A DNA stretch of 64,000 bases from UBA2136 sp963974105 (lineage in GTDB: Bacteria; Pseudomonadota; Alphaproteobacteria; UBA2136). The DNA is taken from assembly GCA_963974105.1 (NCBI GenBank), contig CAXBBG010000003.1, positions 1-64,000 of the forward strand. The letters run 5' to 3'. Below the pieces are notes generated by a model, which was given only the letters and a program-made list of their open reading frames with translations, was not told the origin of the DNA and did not search any database. Of this stretch, positions 1 to 9,817 are shown one piece after another. A program made the translations under genes and the position numbers. The stretch's first letter is position 1, and every line of letters begins with the position of its first letter.

Positions 1-1
1 T

Positions 2-3000
2 AACGACGACGCTTTAAACGCCACAGAAGACACAGCTCTCAACCTAACAGCGACAGCGCTTCTTGCAAACGATACGGACATCGACGGTGATACCCTCACC
101 ATCACAAATGTGGACAGCACAACGGCAAACGGTGGGACAGTTACATTTAACCCAGCAACGGGCGCAATTGTTTACACGCCAGCAACCAACTACAACGGAA
201 GTGACAGCTTCACTTACACCGTATCTGACGGCAACGGCGGAACATCAACGGCAACGGTTAACCTTAACGTTGCTTCTGTTAACGATGCACCTGTTGCTAA
301 CGACGATGGTAACTCATCACCATCATTTGAAAACAGCGCTGTTGAAATGGTATTTATGGGCGAAGCGGCAGGCTATCAAAATGTTGTAGGTTACTACATT
401 GTTGATGCCCAAGGTAATATTCACGACGCACAAATTTCATTTGAAAATGCCTCAAGTATTGGTAGCGGTGGCCACTTAACACCTGGTTCATCATCTACTG
501 ACCTTAATTTACCGCAAGGTGCTCATGTTGAGTTTTTCATTATTGCTAATGGCTACAACCAAGTAAGTAACATAGACCTTACAAATGGAACATTTTCATT
601 TACGAACACACAAGGCGGCGTTGCAAATATTTTGGACACCTCCGCTCCACAACTAACATTTATCGATGATAATGGTGCACAAGTTAATATTAACGCACCT
701 GTTTACCATACAAGCAATAGCAATTTAAACCCTGATGGTTTAGAACATGCTCATGTTGAAGCTACAAACGGCAATAACTCTGTCCAAATATCATTTGAAG
801 ATTTACCTAATCTTGGAGATAACGATTTTGATGATTCTATACTTCAAATCACTCCAGGTTACAACGTAGTTAATATTGCAGGTATTGATTTTACAGGTAA
901 TAGCGCTATCGATAGTGACTATGTTACAAATGAAGATATGTCTTTAAACTTAACAGCGACAACGCTTCTTGCAAACGATACAGACAGCGACGGTGATACC
1001 CTCACCATCACAAATGTGGCCAGCACAACAGCAAACGGTGGGACAGTTACATTTAACCCAGCAACGGGCGCAATTGTTTACACGCCAGCAACCAACTACA
1101 ATGGCGCAGATACATTTGATTATAGTATAAGTGACGGCAACGGTGGCACATCTACAGCTACCGTGCATGTATATGTTACACCTATAAATGATGCACCTGT
1201 TGCTGTAAACGACGCTTTAAACGCCACAGAAGATACGGCTCTCAACTTCGTGCTTCAACAGCTTTTAAACAATGATATTGACCCTGATGGGGATAGTCTG
1301 AGCCTTATGTCTGTGGATACATCAACAGCGCTTGGTGGTACGCTAACATATAATGCGGCAACAGAAACATTTACATACCAGCCAATGCAAGACGTATATG
1401 GACGAGATTCATTTACATATACGGTAACAGATGGCAACGGTGGCACGTCAACAGCAACTGTATTTATTGATATTGCCAACACACCAGAGATAACCGCAGC
1501 TCCAACCCTTACATTAAAAGGATTATGCAACAGCTTTGGCCAAGAAAGCATTGAAATTGTTCGCGATGTTCAAATTAAAGATATTGACAGTACGAACCTT
1601 CAAAGTGCCCAAATTACAGTATCATCAGGCTTTGTAGCTGGCGACGAAATGAATATCCCTAACTACACTATTAACGCTCAAGGATATATTGTGGGTACAA
1701 ATATTCAAGTCGGCCTTGACCTTGCAACAGGTACACTTACCCTAACAGGCGTTGATACCATTGCTAACTATGAAGCTGTTATAGAAGAAGTTCGCTTTGA
1801 TTCGACCACAAGTACATCTGGCACAAGAGAGCTAAGTATTACAGTAACTGATGATTCTGGTGCAACATCGAATGTAGCGACGCTTAAAGCACACGTTTCA
1901 GAAAACACAACTTCAGGAACGGCACATAACGACGTTATAAACGGCACGACACAAAATGATTATATAGAAGGTTTAGCTGGTAATGACACGCTTTCTGGTA
2001 AAGATGGTGATGATGTACTAAACGGTGGAAGCGGGAATGATACCTTACACGGTGGCATGGGTGAAGACCGCTTAGATGGCGGCGATGGTAACGATACACT
2101 ACATGGTGACAATCAAGGTAACCAGAACGCTGGTGATAATGATTGCTTACATGGCGGTGCAGGTAACGATACATTGCACGGCTACGGTGGTAATGACTAC
2201 TTAGAAGGTGGTGATGGTAAAGATACCTTACACGGCGGTAGAGGTAATGATATTCTGATGGACTATGGAACAGACGGATCTATATTACATACATACAATA
2301 TCGTTTTAACGGTTGACCTTTCAGGTAGCATGAATTGGACAGATGCCGTAACAGGTGCGACACCAAGAATTGATATTTTACGTGCGGCGTTAACCAACCT
2401 TTCTAACAGTTTAGAAAGCTATGACACTGACGTTACTATTACATTGATAGAATTTGATACATACGCCAAAACCAAGACATTTAATTTAAATGACTTTGAT
2501 GCCTTTGAAAGTTATGTAAATAATCCAATTCTATTCAATGCAAGTGGTGGTACAAATTATACAGATGCTCTAGAACAAGCAAGAGATGTATTCGATAGTT
2601 CAGCAACAACAACAAATACACACCATAATGTTATGTATTTTGTTTCTGATGGTAGCCCTTCATACGGGAATCGTGAATCAGACCTTAGTTTTGATTGGTC
2701 AGACTATGCCGATGCAAACAACATTGAATCGCATGCCGTTGGTATAGGTTCTGCATCTACGCATTACCTTGACCCTATTGACAATACAAATGGCTCTGAA
2801 ATATTAGGTATTTCTACAAATCTTACAGCGAGCCTAGAAGAAAATATTATAGCATCAGACACACTTTACGGTGACGAAGGTGACGACTACATTGACGGTG
2901 GGTTGGGCTCTGATAAGTTATTTGGTGGAAGTGGTAATGACGTACTTGTTTATGACGCAAATGACAGCGTTATTGATGGCGGTCAAGGTAACGATACCCT

Positions 3001-3319
3001 ACTCATTCAAAACACAAATACAATAGTTGATTTTGGTAATTTTGCTATAAACAGCATCGAATCTGTAGATATGAGCGATGCGCAAATCACTCAAATTCAA
3101 TTAAATGCTGCCGATGTACTTCGTATTTCAGATACTCAGCAAATGGTTATTTCTGGGGATACAGGTGATATTGTTGATGCTAGTGAATATAGCATACGTG
3201 GTGCGGACACAGAAATTGATGGCACAACATTTGCTCACTACAGCAATACAACCAATGGTACCAACATCCTTGTTGAGGTTGGTTTAGAACTTAATGGACA
3301 ACTTGTAAGCGAGCTTTAA
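2..3319 (+). CDS. Giant RTX adhesin, 3' part (5' end outside window)
   Basis: The reading frame is open from base 2, so the gene begins upstream and at least 1105 residues are visible. In order there are: a cadherin/VCBS-like repeat (nt 2-290), a DUF4114-like domain with an LGDNDFDDSIL motif (about 340-895), two or three further cadherin-like repeats (905-1900), a block of GGxGNDTLxG calcium-binding RTX nonapeptides (1935-2265), a von Willebrand A domain with a DLSGS MIDAS motif (2290-2860), a second RTX block (2865-3000) and a C-terminal region. RTX repeats close to the C-terminus are typical of type I secretion substrates, so this is probably a surface adhesin exported by an ABC/HlyD/TolC system. 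No secretion genes lie in the window. The family and export route are inferred from repeat architecture; the ligand is unknown. Confidence 0.9.
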   Translation, partial: NDDALNATEDTALNLTATALLANDTDIDGDTLTITNVDSTTANGGTVTFNPATGAIVYTPATNYNGSDSFTYTVSDGNGGTSTATVNLNVASVNDAPVANDDGNSSPSFENSAVEMVFMGEAAGYQNVVGYYIVDAQGNIHDAQISFENASSIGSGGHLTPGSSSTDLNLPQGAHVEFFIIANGYNQVSNIDLTNGTFSFTNTQGGVANILDTSAPQLTFIDDNGAQVNINAPVYHTSNSNLNPDGLEHAHVEATNGNNSVQISFEDLPNLGDNDFDDSILQITPGYNVVNIAGIDFTGNSAIDSDYVTNEDMSLNLTATTLLANDTDSDGDTLTITNVASTTANGGTVTFNPATGAIVYTPATNYNGADTFDYSISDGNGGTSTATVHVYVTPINDAPVAVNDALNATEDTALNFVLQQLLNNDIDPDGDSLSLMSVDTSTALGGTLTYNAATETFTYQPMQDVYGRDSFTYTVTDGNGGTSTATVFIDIANTPEITAAPTLTLKGLCNSFGQESIEIVRDVQIKDIDSTNLQSAQITVSSGFVAGDEMNIPNYTINAQGYIVGTNIQVGLDLATGTLTLTGVDTIANYEAVIEEVRFDSTTSTSGTRELSITVTDDSGATSNVATLKAHVSENTTSGTAHNDVINGTTQNDYIEGLAGNDTLSGKDGDDVLNGGSGNDTLHGGMGEDRLDGGDGNDTLHGDNQGNQNAGDNDCLHGGAGNDTLHGYGGNDYLEGGDGKDTLHGGRGNDILMDYGTDGSILHTYNIVLTVDLSGSMNWTDAVTGATPRIDILRAALTNLSNSLESYDTDVTITLIEFDTYAKTKTFNLNDFDAFESYVNNPILFNASGGTNYTDALEQARDVFDSSATTTNTHHNVMYFVSDGSPSYGNRESDLSFDWSDYADANNIESHAVGIGSASTHYLDPIDNTNGSEILGISTNLTASLEENIIASDTLYGDEGDDYIDGGLGSDKLFGGSGNDVLVYDANDSVIDGGQGNDTLLIQNTNTIVDFGNFAINSIESVDMSDAQITQIQLNAADVLRISDTQQMVISGDTGDIVDASEYSIRGADTEIDGTTFAHYSNTTNGTNILVEVGLELNGQLVSEL
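45..195 (+). repeat. Intragenic adhesin repeat, copy 1
   Basis: A 151-bp stretch encoding part of a cadherin/VCBS-like repeat recurs at 951-1101 with only about five mismatches. The lead-in at 2-42 (encoding NDALNATEDTALN) recurs separately at 1208-1247. Identity this high at the DNA level indicates recent duplication or gene conversion between repeats. Confidence 0.9.
951..1101 (+). repeat. Intragenic adhesin repeat, copy 2
   Basis: This is the second copy of the 151-bp unit at 45-195, offset by exactly 906 bp. The DUF4114-like domain lies between the two copies, so recombination between them would remove that domain in frame (906 is divisible by 3). Confidence 0.9.
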
Positions 3320-3333
3320 GCGTTTACATACAT

Positions 3334-3368
3334 AAAAAAAATAGGCGCAAAATGCGCCTATTTTTTTT
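3334..3368. terminator. Bidirectional rho-independent terminator
   Basis: The stem ATAGGCGCA/TGCGCCTAT with a short A-rich loop is flanked by an A-run on the left and a T-run on the right. It lies between the convergent adhesin gene and rnj and can serve both. Confidence 0.9.
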
Positions 3369-3376
3369 AGCAATTA

Positions 3377-5068
3377 CTATACATCGTTTACTTCAACAAC
3401 CAATGGAATTGTCACTGGTTTGCGTCCGCGCTCACGCCCAAAGGCACGGCGCACAGCTTGTCGCATTATTTCTTCTGCTTCTAAAGGATCATCAATGCGT
3501 CCGCCTTTAAACTTACGTGACAAACTACGTTCAACTTCACTAATAACAGAAGCAACAACATCAGGCTGTAGCTTTTCATCAACAATACCACGTGTTTGCA
3601 AAATAGGTCCAAATGTGATTGATTTATTTCTAAAATCAACACCTAAAGTGACTGTCGCAAGCCCTTCAAATGACATTTGACGACGCTCGCGCAAAATGTA
3701 CTTATCATCATCTAAAATATTATAACCATCAACATAGTTACGGCCTGTTTCAATGCGCTCAACAATATGTGGCTCTTCTGGTGCTAAGTGTAATTTATCA
3801 CCATTTGTAATAAATAAGCATTGAGCTAATTTATTGTCATTTACAAATGCTTCATGCTCTTTTAAGTGATGGTAACTTCCATAAGAAGGAACCGCATACT
3901 GAGGCTTAATAGTGTTATAAATTTCTAACACTTCACCCTTCATAGCATGGCCACCTACGTGTACAAATTCGTTGTGCCCACTTAATACTTTAGCGCCCAC
4001 CTTTGAAAGACGGTTCATCATGTGTTGAATCGCACGTTCATTACCTGGGATATGGCGTGAAGACAAAATAACCGTGTCGTCTTTTTTAATTTGAATACCA
4101 CGGAAATTGTCGCCACCGCTTAAACGGTTAAGCATGGCATTTGGCTGCGCTTGAGAACCCGTTACGAAGATAACAATTTTTTCACGTGGGATATTACCCA
4201 CTTCATTCATGTCTACTACATGATCTAAAAGATAATCAGGGAAATATCCGCATTCTTTGGCATACTGAACCATGTTCAAAATAGAGCGGCCACAATAAGC
4301 GACTTTACGTCCATGTCTGACTGCAATTTCACTTACCGACAAAATACGTTCAAAATTAGATGCAAATGGTGAAACGAAAATCGCTTTTTTTTGACCTGCA
4401 ATAACGCTATCTAAATTTTCGGCCAAGTCTGTTTCAGTTGGCTTTGTGCCTTCACCAAAAATATCAGTTGAATCACCGAATAACGCTAATACACCTTCTT
4501 TACCAACTTCTGCCAATCGCGACATGTTGGATGGTGAACCTAATACAGGATTTGGGTCTAGCTTGTAGTCACCTGTGTTTATAATTGTACCGTATTTAGT
4601 ACGAATAACAAGTGCCGCCGCCCCTGGTATGGAGTGTGTAATAGAAACATATTCAACTTCAAACTCACCCACTTTATAACGTTCACCTTCTTTGGTAACG
4701 TTGACTTGATATTCTGGTGCGTATTGATCGAACTGTGACATTTTACCGCCTAATACTTTAGACGTAAATTTTGTTGCATAAACAGGTGCTTTACCTAATT
4801 CTTCCCATAGGTATGGAAGTGCGCCTAAGTGATCTTCGTGTGCGTGTGTTAAAAAGATACCTTTAAGACGGTCAATATTTTCTACAATGTAAGAAATATC
4901 AGGTACAACAATATCTGTACCTGGAGAGTATTCATCTGGGAATGTTAAGCCCACGTCAACAAGTATCATGTCACCGTCGCATTCATAGACCATTAAGTTT
5001 AAACCGATTTCATCTAGCCCACCAAGAGCTAAGGCTGTAAAGCCGTGATTTTGTGATTTTTTAGCCAT
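3377..5068 (-). CDS. rnj: Ribonuclease J
   Basis: A 563-residue metallo-beta-lactamase/beta-CASP ribonuclease that acts in mRNA decay and rRNA maturation in the cytoplasm. The zinc-binding motif HAHEDH lies at residues 75-80 after the N-terminal GGLDEIGLN segment characteristic of RNase J, and the length fits the family. It is the last gene of the long minus-strand cluster nuoA...nuoN-birA-coaX-rnj, an arrangement seen in many Alphaproteobacteria. It is separated from coaX by 131 bp, so it may also have its own promoter. Transcription ends at the hairpin at 3334-3368. Confidence 0.95.
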   Translation of the reverse strand: MAKKSQNHGFTALALGGLDEIGLNLMVYECDGDMILVDVGLTFPDEYSPGTDIVVPDISYIVENIDRLKGIFLTHAHEDHLGALPYLWEELGKAPVYATKFTSKVLGGKMSQFDQYAPEYQVNVTKEGERYKVGEFEVEYVSITHSIPGAAALVIRTKYGTIINTGDYKLDPNPVLGSPSNMSRLAEVGKEGVLALFGDSTDIFGEGTKPTETDLAENLDSVIAGQKKAIFVSPFASNFERILSVSEIAVRHGRKVAYCGRSILNMVQYAKECGYFPDYLLDHVVDMNEVGNIPREKIVIFVTGSQAQPNAMLNRLSGGDNFRGIQIKKDDTVILSSRHIPGNERAIQHMMNRLSKVGAKVLSGHNEFVHVGGHAMKGEVLEIYNTIKPQYAVPSYGSYHHLKEHEAFVNDNKLAQCLFITNGDKLHLAPEEPHIVERIETGRNYVDGYNILDDDKYILRERRQMSFEGLATVTLGVDFRNKSITFGPILQTRGIVDEKLQPDVVASVISEVERSLSRKFKGGRIDDPLEAEEIMRQAVRRAFGRERGRKPVTIPLVVEVNDV

Positions 5069-5199
5069 TTTTTTCCTTTAGTTTGAAATGAATATTTTTC
5101 ATACCCATTTCTTATTTATAAGCAGAATACCTGCTTTATTTATATATAAAGACGTAACATCAGTTATGCGTATTACGCTTTCCATTTTGTATGAGCGGC

Positions 5200-5988
5200 T
5201 TATTTTTCATTGCGATCATATATCAATTTCAACCCTTTTAATGTTAAATGCGGGTCGAGAGCATCAAACTGTTCTAAATCTTCTACCATATCTCGGGCGA
5301 AACCGCCAGTCGCAATACAGCTTCCACCTGTAACACCTATTTCTTTCCACAAACGGCTGGTTATGCCTGTAATCATTTCTACTGCGCCAAAGTAACACCC
5401 TGCTTGCATGGAATGCACAATATTTTTGCCTAAAATACTTTTAGGTTTTTCAATACCCACCTCTGGCAATTGCGGTGCGGCTGAAGAAAGTGACGTAAGT
5501 GCAAGTGATACACCAGGTGATATAACACCACCAACATAAACACCTTTTTCATCAATCATATCAAACGTCGTCGTTGTGCCAAAATCAACCACTATGGCTG
5601 GCGTTTTATAATTATGACTTAAGGCAACAATGTTAGCAAGTCTATCTGGGCCCAAGTCGCCTGCACGCCCATAATTAATATGAACACCCGTTTTCACTCC
5701 TGGTGTAATATGTAGCGGCTCGCATTTAAAAAAGCGGCGGCACATACTGGTCATAACCATATCAACAGAAGGTACAACACAACTTATCACAGCACCCGAT
5801 ATAAGCGACGCATCTATATGTACATAGTCAAATACTGTTAATAACCATGTTCCATATTCATCTGCTGTACGCCCTTTGGTTGTTTCCATTCGCCACTTGC
5901 TGATAAATTTATCATCGGCAAACAGCCCAAAAAGTATATTAGAATTACCTATGCTTATTGCTAAGGTATAGCCTTTTTTTATTGTCAT
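5200..5988 (-). CDS. coaX: Type III pantothenate kinase (altered phosphate-binding motif)
   Basis: A 262-residue ASKHA-fold kinase homologous to CoaX, which phosphorylates pantothenate in the first step of coenzyme A synthesis. Conserved blocks are visible: GDLGPDRLAN, VVDFGTTTT, GGVISPG and DPHLTLKGL. The N-terminal phosphate motif is unusual. Family members normally read DxGNTN, but here residues 11-17 read ISIGNSN, with Ser12 (codon AGC) in place of the conserved aspartate. Activity may be reduced or the role changed. The gene lies 30 bp downstream of birA, in the usual alphaproteobacterial context. Confidence 0.88.
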   Translation of the reverse strand: MTIKKGYTLAISIGNSNILFGLFADDKFISKWRMETTKGRTADEYGTWLLTVFDYVHIDASLISGAVISCVVPSVDMVMTSMCRRFFKCEPLHITPGVKTGVHINYGRAGDLGPDRLANIVALSHNYKTPAIVVDFGTTTTFDMIDEKGVYVGGVISPGVSLALTSLSSAAPQLPEVGIEKPKSILGKNIVHSMQAGCYFGAVEMITGITSRLWKEIGVTGGSCIATGGFARDMVEDLEQFDALDPHLTLKGLKLIYDRNEK

Positions 5989-6018
5989 TACCCTGCCTCT
6001 TTTCAGAAAGCAAAATAA

Positions 6019-6723
6019 CTAAACCTTGCTTCCTTGTGCCACAATTTCACCACTCATAATTTCATGATCACAGCCATTTACATTAAGTATTAAGCTGCCA
6101 TTATGTGTAATTTCTTTTGCCGTGCCCGTTAAAGTTTGTGAATCACTTACCCAAGTGACTTCATGTCCAATTGTAGCACATTTATCCCTGTAACTCTTTA
6201 ATAAATCAGAATCTTCCATCATCAAGTGTTTTTTCAAAGAGTCTATAAGTGATGTTAAAACATCTTCTAATGACACGGATGAGCCTGTTTCATTTTCAAT
6301 GGATGTACCAAGCACATCTCCAAGCTCGGGTTTTTCAAATTTTTTAACGTTGATACCTACACCTAAAATATAAAAGGCGTCGCCATCACGGCCTATGCGT
6401 TCAGCTAAAATGCCACTTATTTTTTTGCCGTTTATAAGAACGTCGTTCGGCCATTTTATATCGCATTTTGTATATTTAGAAATGACATCATGCACACAAA
6501 GTGATGCCATCAAAGGTAAGAGAGGCGTGACTTCTTTTCGTAGAATAATAGAACAAGCAATGCTTTTATCTGGTAATGTTGTCCATACCTTCCCACGCCT
6601 GCCCCTACCCGCAGTTTGCCTAGAGGCAACAACACAAGTAAAGTGTGGCGCCTCTTTTAAAGCAAGGTTTTTGGCAACGTCATTGGTTGAAGTTACCTCA
6701 GTATAACGAACAATATTAGCCAT
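6019..6723 (-). CDS. birA: Biotin--[acetyl-CoA-carboxylase] ligase
   Basis: A 234-residue biotin protein ligase that makes biotinyl-AMP and transfers biotin to the carboxyl carrier protein of acetyl-CoA carboxylase. The biotin/ATP-binding loop GRGRRGK lies at residues 39-45 and the family block KWPNDVLINGKK at 90-101. There is no N-terminal helix-turn-helix, so it is a monofunctional ligase rather than a repressor. The ATG at 6723 is preferred; it overlaps the nuoN stop codon by a few bases, which suggests translational coupling. A TTG at 6738 would add five residues. Confidence 0.93.
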   Translation of the reverse strand: MANIVRYTEVTSTNDVAKNLALKEAPHFTCVVASRQTAGRGRRGKVWTTLPDKSIACSIILRKEVTPLLPLMASLCVHDVISKYTKCDIKWPNDVLINGKKISGILAERIGRDGDAFYILGVGINVKKFEKPELGDVLGTSIENETGSSVSLEDVLTSLIDSLKKHLMMEDSDLLKSYRDKCATIGHEVTWVSDSQTLTGTAKEITHNGSLILNVNGCDHEIMSGEIVAQGSKV

Positions 6724-8236
6724 AAAAACCAATTGCAAGCTTCAAGCTAGAAGCTGCATAGTTCGTCGCTGATAAAATGCTGTCTGGGAACAAACCAAAT
6801 GCAACAACACATACAACCATAATCCCTACAATGAGACGCAGCTCTGTTGGAAGTTCTGGTGAAAATTTATCAGAAGGTTCATCAAAGTACATAACCTTAA
6901 CAATACGCAAGCAGTAGTAAGCTGAAACAACCGAGAAGATAACACCAATAATAGCCAACCATGCCATGCCCATATCAACAGCAACTTTAAAAGCAGCCAG
7001 TTTTACAATAAAGCCTGCAAAAGGAGGAACACCTGCCAATGAAAACATAAGAATGAGCATACAAAAGGCAAGAATTGGTGATGTTTTAGAAAGTCCTTTT
7101 AGGTCATCGATTGTTTCTACAAATTTATCGCGTTTACGTAATGAAAGAAGCACACCAAAAATACCAAGCGTCATCAAACAATAAACAACAAGGTATGAAA
7201 GAACCTCATCTACTGAATCCAACGAAGCCACAGAAAAAGGAATAAGCATAAAACCAATATTAGCAATTGAAGAATATGCTAATAAACGTTTTAAATTCGT
7301 TTGTACAATAGCCATTAATGAACCCACAGCCATAGACAGTATAGACAGCGCTATAACAATCTGTTGCCATTCATCAGCCATATACATTAAAGGTTCTGCT
7401 AACACGCGTATAAAGATAGCCATGGCTGCAATTTTTGGCACAATAGCCATATAAGCTGTCACAGGTGTTGGCGCCCCTTCATAAACATCAGGTGTCCACA
7501 TATGAAACGGTGCAGCACTCATTTTAAAGGCCATACCTGAAATAAGTAAAACAACCGCAAATGTCGTCATCATTGGGGCATTTGCAATGCCAGCACCACT
7601 AGCAAACGCTTGTTGGATACCGTCAAATGATGTTGACCCTGTCACGCCATAAATATAGCTCATACCAAACAAAAGTAAACCAGAGGCTAGAGACCCTAGG
7701 ACAAAATACTTAAGCCCTGCCTCAGAAGATTTAACTTCGTTACGGTGAAATGCCGTTAAAATATAAAGGCAAAAGCTCATTAATTCCAAACCAATGTACA
7801 TCATAAGCAGGTCTTGCGCGCTCACCATAATCATCGCACCAAGTACACTTAGCAAAATAAGAACGTCATATTCAAATTTAAATGTTTTCTTGCGCATCAT
7901 AAAGTCATTTGTAAGTGACAAGCTTAATAAAGCGCATACAATAATAAAACCTTTAATGAAGGACGTAAACGTGTCTACCACATATAATGATCCTAAAGCG
8001 GAAACGCTGTCACCTTCAACATCTGTTACAGGGAAAGCAAATTGGCGTATATCAGAAACATTGTCTAAAACAAGTAAAAAGGCACCTAATAGAGATATGA
8101 TGGTAAGGTTACGCACCACCCTTTTTTCAAAAGATTTTTTAGAAAATGCGCCCACGAGTAATACAAAAAGGCACATTACCATTACAAAAATTTCTGGTGT
8201 TGCAGCGCTATACCATGTCCAATTAAATTCAGTCAT
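6716..8236 (-). CDS. nuoN: NADH-quinone oxidoreductase subunit N
   Basis: A 506-residue polytopic inner-membrane protein of the antiporter-like Mrp/ND2 family and one of three proton-pumping membrane subunits of complex I. Many hydrophobic helices are visible, and the family block with MWTPDVYEGAPTPVTAY is present in the centre. It is the last nuo gene. Its stop overlaps the birA start, and it follows nuoM by 10 bp. Confidence 0.97.
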   Translation of the reverse strand: MTEFNWTWYSAATPEIFVMVMCLFVLLVGAFSKKSFEKRVVRNLTIISLLGAFLLVLDNVSDIRQFAFPVTDVEGDSVSALGSLYVVDTFTSFIKGFIIVCALLSLSLTNDFMMRKKTFKFEYDVLILLSVLGAMIMVSAQDLLMMYIGLELMSFCLYILTAFHRNEVKSSEAGLKYFVLGSLASGLLLFGMSYIYGVTGSTSFDGIQQAFASGAGIANAPMMTTFAVVLLISGMAFKMSAAPFHMWTPDVYEGAPTPVTAYMAIVPKIAAMAIFIRVLAEPLMYMADEWQQIVIALSILSMAVGSLMAIVQTNLKRLLAYSSIANIGFMLIPFSVASLDSVDEVLSYLVVYCLMTLGIFGVLLSLRKRDKFVETIDDLKGLSKTSPILAFCMLILMFSLAGVPPFAGFIVKLAAFKVAVDMGMAWLAIIGVIFSVVSAYYCLRIVKVMYFDEPSDKFSPELPTELRLIVGIMVVCVVAFGLFPDSILSATNYAASSLKLAIGFYG

Positions 8237-8246
8237 TTTTTTATTC

Positions 8247-9794
8247 CTATTTCCCTAAGTAAGAGATGAGTGTTTTATTATCTTGTGCCTTAAATAAAGC
8301 CACGCTGTCTGCATATTCACCAACAAGGTGTGTAACAGATGCTTCTGTAATGTTTAAAGCTCGGTTTGGTGCAAGACCCATATATAAAACCAATAGAATA
8401 AGCGGGACAAACATTAATTTTTCACGCATATCCATGTATTTAAGTCTCATAATTTCTTGTGTCACAGGTTCACCCATTATCATGCGTTTATAAAGTGAAA
8501 GCATATAAACAGCACCAAGTACAATACCTGCGCAAGCAATCACAGTATAAACCTGAGCGCCTTCAGCCGCATAAGCCCCTGTTAAAATCAAAAACTCACC
8601 AATAAAGCTATTTGTCCCAGGCAAGCCAACTGCGGCCATTGTAAAGAGCATAAATATTGCAGCGTAAATAGGCATACGGTTAACAATACCACCAAATTTA
8701 GAAATATCGCGGGTATGCATACGCTCATAAATAACACCGATAAGCATAAACAACGCAGAAGAAACGATACCATGGTTAACCATTTGCATCACAGCACCCT
8801 GCATACTTTCAGTTGTCGCCGCAAAAATACCCAAGGTTACAAATCCCATATGCGAAACAGATGAATATGCGATCATTTTTTTCACGTCGGTCTGAGCAAG
8901 TGCAACCAAAGCCGCATAAATAATAGCAATAACACTTAAAGCGTAAAGCATAGGCGTAAATAAGTATGTTGCTTCTGGCAAAATAGGTATTGAGAACCTT
9001 AAGAAACCATAAGCACCCATTTTAAGAAGAATACCCGCCAAGATTACAGAGCCTGCCGTTGGTGCTTGTACGTGTGCATCTGGTAACCATGTATGGAAAG
9101 GCCACATAGGAACCTTCACAGCAAAGGCAGCAAAGAGCGCTAGGAATAAGATAATTTGAACCTCGGTTGAAATGTATAAGTTAGACATTGATTGAATGTC
9201 AAAGCTGCTCCCATTTTCAAGATATAGATAAATCATTGCAATCAGCATCAAAACAGAGCCAAAGAACGTATATAGGAAGAATTTTAGAGCTGCATAAACG
9301 CGGTTTTCACCACCCCACACACCAATAATAAGAAACATAGGTATAAGCATGGCTTCCCAGAAAATATAAAAAAGCATCATATCTAAGGCACAGAACACAC
9401 CGATAACAAACGACTCTAACGCCAAAAATGCTGCCATATACATAGGCACGCGTTTATCCACAGACTTCCAAGAAACAAGCACGCAAAGTGGTATGAGTAA
9501 CGCTGTCAAAACTACAAATAAAACAGAAATACCGTCAACACCCATATGATAATTGATATTTAGATTTTCTATCCAACTATAATATTGAACAAACTGCATT
9601 TCAGGCGTACCTGTTTTAAAGCCAATTAACATATAAATACTTAAGGCAAATGTCACAAGTGAAAATAGCAAAGCTAAATGGCGTGCATTTTTCGATTTAT
9701 TTTCAATATCACCAGGAATAATAAGCATAACCAACGCCCCCAATAATGGAAGGAAAGTTAGTATAGTCAGCATATGCGCGTTAATAGTTTCCAT
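8247..9794 (-). CDS. nuoM: NADH-quinone oxidoreductase subunit M
   Basis: A 515-residue antiporter-like (ND4) membrane subunit of complex I with about 14 predicted helices. The central block WPFHTWLPDAHVQAPTAGSV is diagnostic for NuoM. It contributes one proton channel. It lies between nuoL (24 bp upstream) and nuoN. Confidence 0.97.
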   Translation of the reverse strand: METINAHMLTILTFLPLLGALVMLIIPGDIENKSKNARHLALLFSLVTFALSIYMLIGFKTGTPEMQFVQYYSWIENLNINYHMGVDGISVLFVVLTALLIPLCVLVSWKSVDKRVPMYMAAFLALESFVIGVFCALDMMLFYIFWEAMLIPMFLIIGVWGGENRVYAALKFFLYTFFGSVLMLIAMIYLYLENGSSFDIQSMSNLYISTEVQIILFLALFAAFAVKVPMWPFHTWLPDAHVQAPTAGSVILAGILLKMGAYGFLRFSIPILPEATYLFTPMLYALSVIAIIYAALVALAQTDVKKMIAYSSVSHMGFVTLGIFAATTESMQGAVMQMVNHGIVSSALFMLIGVIYERMHTRDISKFGGIVNRMPIYAAIFMLFTMAAVGLPGTNSFIGEFLILTGAYAAEGAQVYTVIACAGIVLGAVYMLSLYKRMIMGEPVTQEIMRLKYMDMREKLMFVPLILLVLYMGLAPNRALNITEASVTHLVGEYADSVALFKAQDNKTLISYLGK

Positions 9795-9817
9795 AATTTT
9801 TTGTTTATTTCCTTATT

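Noticed and set aside
1935..2174. Minus-strand open frame of 79 codons with many His and Tyr
   Set aside because: It is the antisense of the RTX nonapeptide repeats; its composition is a by-product of the GGxGND coding.
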